In this document: piece after piece, positions 23,889 to 36,900 of the stretch | Layout of the letters: the number at the start of each line of letters is the position of its first letter | How positions within the stretch are numbered: position 1 is the stretch's first letter | Assembly (NCBI RefSeq): GCF_036588685.1 | Contig: NC_086382.1 | Location: forward strand, 5,245,001 to 5,309,000 | Source of the DNA: Mytilus trossulus | Taxonomy: Eukaryota; Mollusca; Bivalvia; Mytilida; Mytilidae | Direction of reading: 5' to 3' | DNA length: 64,000 nucleotides | Made by a program: the position numbers and the translations under genes | The notes under the pieces: model-generated | What the model saw: the letters and a program-made list of their open reading frames with translations, nothing else | Databases searched by the model: none | What the model was told of the DNA's origin: nothing

Positions 23889-26800
23889 AAGGATGTAAGC
23901 AATTATAGACAAACGTACAGCCTTCAACAGTGAGAAAAATACATGCCGTAGAGTCGGCGTTAAAAGGTCCATACATAAAAAAAATATGAAACAATTCAAT
24001 TGAGAAAACTTACGGCCTAAATTATAAAAATAATAATTTACGAAAAATACTACTACTAGTAAGACAACATGAACGACAAGCACTGACCTACAGGCTCCCG
24101 ACTTGTGACAAGTACATATTACTTATGTGTATGGGAGAGGTACTGTAACTGACATCTAGTTCCGTAACTAATGAAAAGATCCAATCAGTACACACCCAAC
24201 AAACAATGGACGTCATTAAGAAAAAGTACGACCTTGCATTGTGCAGCAAGGAACAAAATAAATAAAGGTATCAAAAGATTATAAATCAAAGCAACAAAAG
24301 GTGCTAAAGGCAGTTAATCAAAAACCCAAAGGCAACCTTGGCCACATTCAGATGAATAGTGTAAAGAATTAGTCAAAATATTTATCTCAGGCATTGTTCT
24401 CAGCTATTTCTAAAGTACCAATTAATGCGTGTACAGTTATGTTTATGTTATGCAATCCTTCCACTTTCAAAAGTTATTTCCAATTTATATTTATAAAGAT
24501 ACAATGTCTGAGATTGTGCCAGTAAAGATGTTTAAGCCGTCACATTCTTTATGTACCTGTTCATAGTGAGGACCCACTAATGTGGTGGTTGTAGCTGTAT
24601 ATCATATTTATTTTTCTTAATTTTTTTGTACATTTTTTTCATGTCTAACTTTTATTAATTCCTTGCGTATACTTCTGAATTTAGTATGATGATCTATGAT
24701 GTTCAAGTTATTGTAAATGCTCTTTTGTTGTGACGTTGGAAAGTTCCAGGCAGAAAGAACTAAATATCTGAAAAGTTCTCCGGAACTTATTAACTACATT
24801 GTAGTTACTTTGTTCTTCCTCTGGTTTAAAAGTTCAACCGGAACAAGGCGGACTAGCTCAGTAGCTGAAATAGTTTACATTTTTGTTTTTATGTCAAGGG
24901 GCCAGCAAAAGCAATCCTTTGGGTGTAGGAGTTTCTCCCTGCATTAAAGATCCATTGGTAACCTTCGACTGCTGTCTGCTCTAAGATCTGGTTATTGTCT
25001 CTTTGACACATTCCCCATTTTCACCATGTTCACTCTCAATTTTATGTACGTCTCAAATTATATCTGAATTAAAAGATCTTGATTACGGTTTAACTGTCTT
25101 CCATTACTAATATCATAATAAAACATTTATTTAAACTTTCAATAACTGTAATAGTAGGAACTTGTTTGTAACTTCAACTTGTTGAAAACACGTTTCTCGA
25201 GCCTCGTTAGTCGTTACCTTTTTATCGTATCATGCGATTTTTTTCATATTATTTTCATGGGGAAATCGTTTGCCAGCATAAAGTTGCTGAAGGAACAGCA
25301 AAGAATTGATTCAATAACACTTAACGAGTGTTAAATGTGAAAAATCATAAAAAGAAACATATAAAAAAGTCGTATTTTTGTGTACCGGAAATCGAAAAGT
25401 CCTTGTAAATCAAAAACAATTAGGGTGTGATACGCATCACAGATTCGGACTTGATACTTTACACAAAATATGCGACTTTGAAGTTAAATAATGCCGTCCT
25501 TTAGAATAGTTATCAAAAGTACCAGGATTATAATTAGAAAACAGTTGTTAAAGTTTTAATCGCAATCTTTATTGAAGCAAATAGAGCTTAATCAAAGCAC
25601 GTGTTTTACGCAGGACCTCTGGAAAGTTCGGAGAGCCGACAACCTTGCTTCGGAAGTTGCTATGTATCATCAGAATGAGTATTATCCCAATTTATAAAAG
25701 GTACGTAAATATCGTCTTCTATGTAATTTGAAATTGCCGCCAACTTATATCAGCTGATTAATAGACTTCTGACGTATGTAATACGTATCGATGACCAACA
25801 ATATTCCTACGACTTTTGCCATATGGGAAATGTAAACGACTCATCTTTATAGATTTTCGGCGATCAAATATTTCATACAATTGATTTTTGACATCTTAGC
25901 CAACAGCACAGGGAATAATGAACTATAGAAGGCTTTCTATCGAGCACTACTTCCTATGTGCAACTTCAAAACTTTTGGGAAAATCGACGACCGTTTAACG
26001 TTTTTATGGTAATATTTTTTTTATTCCATAATAAAAAGTATGAAAAAAGTGTCCAACAAGTTATAAAGAACATGATAGCCAGCCAGATAATGAAAGTGGC
26101 ACATATTTCAGCATTGATTGGGTAGAACATAAATCTAGGGCGCTCGCATAAAGCAGCTTAACTGCTTAAAAAAACAGTACATCAGAACAAATTTTAAAAG
26201 TCAGTTTGATATGGGTAACTAAGACTCATCAGAAGATCATTAGAAAGGTATGGAGCACAAAACAACTTACATCAAGATAGAAGATACATATAGTACCGAT
26301 CTGATAGTACTCAAAGATAATTACTGAGAGCTAGTTCAAAGCCAATAAAAGATCAGAGTTCCCATGTCCCCCGCGTTGCACATATTTTATTTGTCGAAGG
26401 ATAAATGTCACTAACTAAAAAAATGCACATTTTTCTTCAATGAAAAATGAAAAATTGAGAAATGAATGCTTTAGAACAAATGTAAAACGATTTCCAAAAT
26501 GAAGAACATATATTTCAAAGGGGCATAACTCGTTAAAAATATTTGATCAGCACTTATTTTCGAAAGAATCAAACACATTAATGATACATACACCTAGTAT
26601 ATGATATTCATCAAAATCTGGCAAAAATTGTACTCACGAGAGCACTACCGATGCAATTTTCTATTATCATTTAATGTTTCAAAAGCATAACTCTTGTTTT
26701 TTTCAAATATCGGTACTGATTTTCAAACTCGTCCGAGACATAGCTAATATAAACCTATGATATAAGTTTTATTTAAATCTACCAAGTATTGTAGAAGTGA

Positions 26801-27921
26801 GAGCGCTAACAAGACCAGTAGGACGGACGGACGCCTGGTATTTCTATATCCCAATGCGTTGTGCGGGAGACAAATATACGACTTATTTAATTAGTCCTGT
26901 TCTTTCGTGCAAATTGAATTATAGACAAAGGATAGCAATGAAAGTGTCATTCAATATCTTTTGCTATGTATGTGTTTAAGTAAGTAAGTAAGTAAGGAAG
27001 TTCATTTTTTTTTATCATAGTGATATGTGTAAATCAGCATACATATGTATTTGATTTAGGAGTTTAAAAATTACCATAATTCTTATTTGAATAAAGCGAG
27101 TTTTATTGCACAATAAAAAATACTGAAGGAATAAGCAATACAACACATTAAAAGTATAAAACGACAAAACAATACTAAAGTCATTCCTTATAATTTAATT
27201 CTAAATTTCATTCATATAGCCGGAGTAAATCGTGAAAACACGTTGATAACGTGACGGTCACATGACAAAATTATGTCTATGATCTGATAGACAAAACACC
27301 ATCAGTCAATCAGGAGACGTGTTACATCCAAAACTAAATTATTATCATAATTACTGATTTGACAATGAATCAAGTAGTGTACTCCATCATCTCATACCTT
27401 ACAGCGTGCATATTTTATAGAGATTTTTTTTATAGCGGCCTTTTTCTATCTATACTGATCTTTGTTCAGAACTTACCCTTGTAGCACCTGAGCTCCCCCT
27501 GGTAAATAGGGGTTCGGGTTGCTCAGTCTTTAGTTTACTGTGTTGTGTGTTTTTGAAGAATGCTGGTTGTCTTTTGCATGGTAGGTTATCGTTGTTTCTT
27601 TATGATTTGTCTGATCGCCTTCGACTTGTGTGTTTGACTATCTGTTTAGGTATCTTCTGCCTTTCTTTTAAAGATTTAAAAATACTTAAAATATTCAGTG
27701 TTTTATTTGGTGGAGTAGTATCATATATGCATAGTATTGACAATTGAAAACAAACTTTAAAATGATTTGTTTTGCCTAAAAGTGAAGTATTAATCTTAAC
27801 TGAATTTCAAAATAAAGACTACTATATACAAAATTTTGATAAAAGACATGATATTTGTCTATCATAGTTATACACTTTGATATATTTTTATCTACCTCAC
27901 TAGAAATATACTTCTAGGAAG
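23889..27921. other. Spacer downstream of P450 copy 2, no gene seen
   Basis: AT-rich DNA with a dispersed repeat at 24836-25020 (inverted relative at 55190-55335), a fragment of the ribozyme-element terminal repeat at 25508-25538 (AGTACCAGGATTATAATT), a GACGGACGGACG-ended repeat near 26400-26850, and the diverged repeat at 27466-27680. A possible poly(A) signal (AATAAA on minus) for P450 copy 2 is at 27702-27707. Confidence 0.5.
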
Positions 27922-30900
27922 TCATGTCATGTTTCTGTCTTTAACAATTATTTTAAAAGGAGCAGGTTGTGGAATCAAACCAGATCCACCAAGTATTAAT
28001 TCAGGATTCGTTCCATCTGGCATGGTTATCTCGAATCTTTGCATAATCGTTGCAAAAATCAAATGAAGTTCTGGTTTAGCAATACTTTCTCCTAGACATA
28101 CGCGTCTTCCTGCAGAGAATGGTAACCAGCTTTCTGGTTTCATACCAAGTTTTCCATTTTCGTCGAGATAGCGTGTCGGATCGAATTTCTCCACATCTTT
28201 CCAGTAGTTAGGATCATGATGAAGTGCCCAGTGGTTAATCATAACCATTGTGTCCTTTGGAACATCATAACCGCCTGAAAAAATGAACAATTTGATGCGT
28301 GGATCTCGCCACACTTTATTGAAGAGGCTAAATATGTCATTGTTTGTCACAGAGTAAGCGTGGATCTCGCCACACTTTCACTAATACTTACTACAACTCA
28401 GCCCAATAAAGTCCCTTGAAGCAGTAAGCGCGGGTACGTGGCCACACTACACTGCGTTATACAGATAAAAGCTATCTTAAATAAAACCAGAAAACATACA
28501 GAAGAACGATTTCTGCGGATCACATATATAATATATATTTGTAAGTAAACTGTAAATATCGAGGAAATATTTTAAATTTTAAATTTCATGACATTGAATT
28601 AGCTCACGTTTTTATGCCGATACATGTGTATATACAAACACTTTTTAATATTCCTTTTAATGATGATAGATGTCTACCTGTGTGACTTTTATATTTTAAT
28701 CATTTTATAGAGATAAACATGTACATTTGTAAGGTGGTGGAATACTCATGACTGAGGTGCTCCTTTATTGGAGGAAGTTACGATATACAAGTTACAAGAT
28801 GGAGAACAATATCTTTATTGGCCGAGATTTATTAATGCCCTTGGTATTTTTATTTAATCATATAATATCAGCGTCTTTACAAATCTTTTAATGTGTACAA
28901 ATATTTCACATGCTTACAAAATGTATGTAATAACTGTCATCTGGTACGATACAGTATACACTAAGTTCCTGGTCCAAACTAACAAATTATAAGGGAAGCG
29001 GCGACAACGCTAAGACAAAAAGCAAAAGACAACCAAGTAAATACAACACTGTAGTATAGAAATTAAAGACTGAATAATGTATACCTCATCAACAGCTTGA
29101 GCTGATTAAAGGGGCTTAGGAAGAATGACTAGATCCTGCTCCACTAATAAAACCCGTCATGATGTTTATCCTAGGTTCATATTCGGTGGTAAGTCTCATC
29201 CGGTGGTGATTCCATAATCGAGGAAAGAGGACAGGATTGTGATAAAATAAAATTGAAACAGGAATGTGATAATATTAGTCACAGATGTTCAATAACGGTC
29301 AAACAAACTCGTGATGTCGTTGGAAGGATGACTTCAATTTTACCAAATAACCACAGGGAACACTTGGTTCAATAGCTTCCTTGTACACATAAACTGTCTA
29401 TCATGGAAAGCATGACTGGAATTCTGTAATACCTTAACAATTGGAAGATATATACTTCATAAATACTACGGACGCTGCTGGAATGTTATTACATAGAAAT
29501 AAGAAGTACCAAAATTGAAATCTGAAATCATCCGTTTTGTCGAAAAGATTTGTTCTCAATGAACCCTTGTAAGCCTTGAGATCAATTTAAGATTTATGAC
29601 AAGATATGAAACAATGTTTATGTGTTTGAATTTAATCAGTCCTTTGTGTTGTATATCTGTAGATGTTTACACAGTTTTGGCTGCTGAATCTCAATTATTG
29701 TCACATTAACATATTGTGTCTGTTTGGGTTGCTCTCTCAACTTTTTTTCAACATGAGGAAACTATAATCAACTGTAATACAACTGGGATGTTTTAAGTTA
29801 GATATATGTAAAACCAGGTTTAATCCACCATTTTCTCTGCCTGTCGTAAGTCAGTTGTTTTTCACTGGTTCTTTTGATTGATAGTGTTTCATTTTTTTCA
29901 ATTTGTTATGGACTTCCCCTTTTTGAATTTGCCTTGGAGTTACTTCCCCTTTGTGAATTTGCCTTGGCGTTACTTCCCCTTTGTGAATTTGCCTTGGAGT
30001 TACTTCCCCTTTGTGAATTTGCCTTGTATTCTGTTAGACTTTGTTTTAGATGTATCCAGGAAAATACAAACCCACTTGTGTATCACACATGGTATAGTGA
30101 GGTAGACCAAAGGCTGATACTGTGCCAAGTCTCATGGCTTCATGTAAGGTTGCTTCTGTGTAACTGATACTTTCTCTATCTTTAACCCCAGGTAATCTAT
30201 CTTTTCCTGTTGAAAAACAAGGTTATGTTCATTAAAATGAGTATGCACATCTTATTATATCAAAATGGTAAGCGCCTCCTGCTCTGAATTCATCACGTGA
30301 TAGCCATGTGTGCAAGTTATGACTCAGAAACTGTAAGATCAAAGGGCCCGATTCGCTCCCCTTAAACAATGTGTATCTTCAAAAATGGACACTCTCCAAT
30401 ATTATTGCAGACAGATTGCATATATATTTGTTTCATTAAACTCACTTTCGTTTAAATCTTCTTTTCATGTGTCTTTTTGTTTACTATAATTTTTTCCCAA
30501 AGCACAAATTAATGATTTAAAATCGTAATTTAAAGGCAGTTAATCTTGAAATAAAAATGAACTGACAATTTTGGCAATGTTGACCTATATCGTTGCTTTT
30601 TACAGTTTCTCCCTAGATTGTCTCTACGGGAACACAGTTAAAGTATGCATAGTATGCGATAATAAGTGGTTTTGAAATGGACAACCGCCCTTAGAAACAA
30701 TGAACAAAAGCTTTAGGCATTATTTCAAGAATAATAAATATGGTTGCTCACCGACAACGTTGTCAATTTCGTTCTGAACTCTGCACTGAATATCTGGTAA
30801 CCCAGCCATGTAACGAACAGCAAAGTACAAAGTTACTCTAGACGTGTCAATGCCACCTTATTATAAGTAAAGATACATAAATTTCATTGAAGATACAAAT

Positions 30901-33900
30901 AAACAATTTAGAGATACTAAGAGAATGACTATTTAACTTCAAGGGGGCGGGAGGGGGGTTCTATTTTGATATTGTTTTAAAATTTTTTTGCTCGCCTTTA
31001 AGGGTTGAGCATAATTGATGATGGCTTCTCCAGAAATAAGCTATAAAAAATACCCACATACCATTTAAATTCTTTACTGACCGTTTTCCTCGCTTGTGAA
31101 CTGATAATGTAAATATGGGTGAATAACTGCTTATTGTGGTTGTTTATTTAACGCATCAATGTAAATATAACGGAATTTGATGAGACTGTCATTAAAGTGA
31201 GAGGGTTAGCGCTATAGAACCAGGTTTAATCCACCATTTTCTACATTTGAAAATGCCTGTACCAAGTAAGAAATATGACAGTTCTTGTCCATTCGTTTTT
31301 GATGCGTTTTGTTATTTGATTTTGCCATTTGATTATGGATTTTCCGATTCGATTTTCCTCTAAGTTCAGTATTTTTGTGATTTTACTTTTTACTACTCCG
31401 GAGCACCTGCATCTTATTATTTGCTGGATTGAGTTTTGCTCAATATTAAGTTTCCTAGCAAAACACTCGAAATTGGAATTTATGTTTTTGCACGATTAAA
31501 TTGTGTAGACAGTTGCATTAAATTTATTAATCGCCATTCGGCTCCACTGAAAACTTATTTTCGCGATTAACTTTTTCATATTAACTTTGCCATAATTGCA
31601 AAACCAATTCGCGAAAATATTCGATTGTGAAATTTCAAGTAATCAATGAAAATGAAAATATAATCATTTTACAGTAAAATAATTATCATAAAAACAAACT
31701 TTTCTTTAATACATCTTTCTGGATGGAATCGGCAACTCACCACGAAAAATGTCTACTAAAGTTTGTCTGAGATGGGTGTCTGTTAATTGGGACATCATTT
31801 CTTCATCTTGTTCTGCTTCCTTTCTCGTCAGAATTAACGAATCAGTAAAATCTCTTATATTATCTGAAATATTATTCTATTATATTTATATAGTATTTTG
31901 CATGTTAAGCGTTTAATGCATGTGATGCATATTTAGATACATTGAACATTGTTTATATATATATATACATGTATATTGTCTGTGTGACACGAAACACATC
32001 TGCTGATTCAGTTCAAAGATAAATATCTTGTCGCTTGATGCCGACCTTAAAGATCGCACTTAAGAAATACACAAACATTATAGAATTAGATATTTAAGGT
32101 TTTGTTGTCCCTAAACGGGATTCGAACTCGCACTTTCAATACACAACAATACCAATCGCTTAGCCTCATGTCCAGCGCTTTAGGCCACACGACCACATCA
32201 GTTATATAAAAATATAACTTCAATAGTCGTAGTGTAACCTTGTCATGAAAGGCGAACCTAGAGACAAACATAAGACATGTGTTTAATTAAGCGTGTAAAG
32301 ATTTTATAGTATTATACATGTTATATATAATATGTGACCTTCAAAATAAACTTACCACAATCAAACGTTTCTTCGTGTTCTCTGAATTTCCTTGCTATAA
32401 TAGATATCATTTCGTCGAAAATGTCTTTAACTGTTCTGTATTTCTTAGTAGGATAGATTTTGTACATAATCGGAAACATATCTTCCACGAAACCCTTTCC
32501 TATAATGTCTGTGAAATCCCTGTCAATTTTCATAAATCTAACAAAATCCGGGTCATCTAATTCTGCACTGTAAAAATGAAGTTAGCTTATTAATTGTCAT
32601 GGTTTATGGAGATTCCTGCTTTTTCGGCGATTAGAAAGATGTGATGTTTAAAACTTCCCTCATGAACAATCTCAATGACCTAATCACCCAAAACTCTTTC
32701 CACATTTAAAGGTCATGTTTTGAATTATATTGGATCGCAAGTCGATTGACCGATTGATTGAATTTTGGTGTTTACACCTCTTTCAGCAGTATAATGACGA
32801 CAAGTTTTCATTAGAAAAGATAAGATAAGATAAGATAAGATAAATTGTATTTCCAAATAAGATCCCGAGGGGGCATATACATGTACACATAGCATATATA
32901 ATTGATACAACATACAGTATTTTACATAACATTGTAAAATAAACTATTGAAATAAAGTCGTACAGCTATTATTTGTTTAATAAAAAAATATTAAAGAGTT
33001 GCTACTCCAGAGATGTGGATTTTTTTTTTTAATTTATTATTATAAGAAAGGAGGAAAGAATACTCGGAGATGTTCACCCACATTCGATGACGGGAAACCT
33101 GGCAATCCTAGTCAATTAAGATCGGTGTCGAACTCAACTTATCACGACAAGTCGATCGCAACTTGACACGTCATCAAAGTCGAACGCAACCTGCTACGAC
33201 ATCTAAGTCGAACGCATCGTAAGCTTGTCACGACATCGAAGTCGAACGCAACTTGCCACAGCATATGAGCAGAATGCACCTATGCCACGACATAACCTCC
33301 GTTTTGACATTTTAGTGATCATTAGATCTATATGAACTCTTTATACCATTAATTCTGCGACCTAGGATTCTAAGAACAAGTCAATCAATCACTACTTTAC
33401 ACATAAATACTGACTATTGTCCAAGGATTGGAAGAAAAAACAAACATTAATTGGTTCATTAATCGTTTGGAATTACACAAACATTCATAAACAGAACGAG
33501 TTATAATTATTGCGTTATCTAATCATATTAGGTTGTGTATGTGGGATCTTTCATTTTTGTATTCGTTAGTTTTTTATGCTATTTTTCTCTATGTTTTTAA
33601 CTTTTTGCTCATAATTCTCTTTTCTTTTTTTGTCCCTTTTCTTTCTTCTTTTTTTTTGTTATTGCCCATTATCCATTATTCACCCTCTAAGGGACGACAT
33701 CAAAAGTTCAATGTAGGATAAAACACTTAATTCACATAGTTTTTCCACTGACCCCACATCCTCCCCCTCTTAACTTAATTTGGGAAAAATTGATTGACCA
33801 ATAGGGATAATATGTAAAATCGATTTTGGATTAACAAAACTTGCAGCAATGTTGCACCCCACCCCCAAACTATTTGATTTAAGTTTTTTTTTTATCCTAC

Positions 33901-36900
33901 ATCGATCTTTTGATGTCGTCCCTAATATAACAGTTTAAACAACTAATTATACTTTCTAGCTAATACACAACAATTCTCTATCAAATACAATTACCTTTTT
34001 CCAAAGCAAACTGCATGAAGAATATTAAACACCATTAAATCAATGTAATTTTCGGGATCAAATGGTCCATTTTCTTGAGCCATCAGAGATAAACATTTGT
34101 TCATTGAACTGTGAACAACTTCTTCTAACCGATTACCAGCTAAATATTGCCTTTAATATATATCAACCCAAAAAGTTTCATATATTTTGTCTTACGAACA
34201 ATAAAATCGAAGATATGTATAAAATATGTTGATCTGACATCATTGTAATTTGAATTTGAGAAAAGTTTTTTTTTATGTATTCAACAATTTGACAACACAC
34301 ACTATCACTTAAAACAAACATAAGATACATGTATGAAAACTTGTTGTGTTAAGCCTTAAAAAAAAATTCCAATTGAGTTGCTGATAATGATTTTGTTTGA
34401 CACCTAGTTTTTTGTACACCCCAACACAAATTTCGACTTCCGGGTCCTTACTACAAATAACAATTTTTTTGTCAGCTGAACTGATGACGCGTCCTTTCGC
34501 CGCCTTCAGTCCCGATCAAAACCAGTTCTAGCAACCTAACATTCTCTATGGAATTGTTTCTAACTAAAACTTGATATTCCACGGACTATCGTTGGGTGCT
34601 GTTTGCTAAATTTTTGTTCTGTTTATGAACTTTTGAAGTCTGAATCAGGCCGTTTCATTTTTCTTGAATAATGTTTCCATATTGTTACCTTTTAAAACCT
34701 GCTATGGGGTTTGCTCATTGTTAAAGGCCGACTGTACAACGACAAGTATTTGTCTTCCTTTTTTGTGTGTGTTTTGTGTTTTTATTTTTCAACGGTTTTT
34801 ATTATTTTTTGAAATTTTGTACAACATTGTACATAAAAAAGTGATGTCCGCTGTACTTTTATTATAACAATGGGCTATAAAATTTCCATTGAATTAAATG
34901 TTCATTGTTATCTTGTTTATAAGTATAAATAATTGTTCATGTTAAAAAATATGTACAGGACGTAATTGATTTTTTACTACATTCCATTTCATTCGTTCAG
35001 AAAGATAAAGAAAAATTAATACCTTAATGCTTTTCCAGCAATTTTTCTATGAAGTTTCCATGTCGGTGTATAATTAGCAAAAGCAATATCACTTCCTCCC
35101 TCCGTGAACACGTCAACTGCATGTGCATGTAAAAATTGAAAAAAAATATAAATATACATGATTTTTGGTGTTTTAACGCCATTAATTACGTTGTGTTGTA
35201 AAAGGAAAATTAAGCTTCTCAATGATCAAAGTTGGTGTTTGTCAAACTGCTATATAACCAGTTTAATTTTTCTGACAAAACTGTTGGTTGAACATTTTGA
35301 AATTTATATATTTTTGTTAAAGGATCAAAGTAAATACTTTGACTAAATTTTATAAAAATTAAACGAGCCAAATTGATTTTAGTGAAAGTGTTGGATACCA
35401 CCTTAAACACCAAAAATTTACTTGGTGGAGGAAGTCGGAGTACCCAGGGAAAACCATCGACTTTCGATAGGAAAAACTGACATTCCTAGTCGATTAAAAT
35501 TGGAGTCCAGTGCACCAGCACGAGCGGGATTCGAACTCACATCATCAGTGTTAACTGATAAGTGATTACAATAGTAAGTACTTTTTTCTTTTGACCACTC
35601 GGCCACCGAGGTCCCTATTCTCCGACAAATTAAGAGAATAATACATGTACGCTCTCTCTGTCAATTATCATTTCATTAGCTGAGCGGTAACTAATTACCC
35701 TGAAAAAAGCAAAAAAAAACGCTGTAATAAGAAATTTCGCAGGCGAAATTTGTGTTTACTAAGCACTGGCACTTGTCTCAGATTTTTCCCCTCTATTTAA
35801 CATGTTATAAGGCATATAAAGGATTTTTCTGAGACAAGTGCCTGAGTGTGTTACTGACTAAGTACTTAAATGTTCAACAGATTTTGATTCATGTTACTGA
35901 TTTGACAAAAATAAGCCATTATGATTTTTATCTAGAAATGCCAAAAGTGCTGCAGGGTTTTACTTCATATTTGGTCTGCTCTATTTTAATTCATTTCAAG
36001 ATTATAACCTGCAATTAGTTTATGCTTACCTGATTTTATAAATGGTCTATTGGCAAAGTCAGCTTTCCTCTTAACTAATGCCTCTGTGACGCTGTTGATG
36101 TCATTTAGAACAACCATCTGAAAAGGTCCTGTAAACAAATAATAGTGTACATGAATTCCACTTCACGCTTGCAGCTCTCGAGGGGTGATCCGTAAACGGA
36201 GGGAGTTGCGTACATATACATAAATGATAACTTACAGCTACTCAAATAAATTTCGTATTTCAAAACTGAATTAGGAATATAAAGCTTATAAAAATAAGAA
36301 GATGACGATTGTGGTATAATAGCCAATGAGACAAATTCATCAATGGCAATGTGTAATGGAAGTTTACTGCTAAAGGTCACCGTACGTTCTTCAACAATGA
36401 GCAAAAACCCAAAAACATACTTAGTTTAAACGTTTGCAATAATTTTGGATTTGTTTTAGTGCTTTGGGTCGCAAATACCTGAAACGATTTAGTGTTTTTG
36501 TCGAAATTTGACCAATTTCATCTACAAGAACTCTTGTTTGAAGTTGACCATGAACATCTGATTCTACCAGAACTCTTGTTTGAAATTGACCATGAACATC
36601 TGATTCTACCAGAACTCTTGTTTGAAGTTGACCATGAATATCTGATTCTACCAGAACTCTTGTTTGAAGTTGACCATGAACATCTGATTCTACCAGAACT
36701 CTTGTTTGTAGTTGACCATAAACATTTGATTCTACCAGAACTCTTATTTGAAGTTGACCATGAACATCGGATTCTACCAGAACTCTTTTTTGAAGTTGAC
36801 CATGAACATCGGATTCTACCAGAACTGTTGTTTGAAGTTGTCCATGAACATCTGATTCTTCCAGAACTCTTGTTTGAAGTTGACCATGAACATCTGATTC

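Noticed and set aside
29874-30167. 97- and 75-codon frames rich in Leu and Phe
   Set aside because: They come from the 30-bp minisatellite and run over P450 exon 9 on the other strand.
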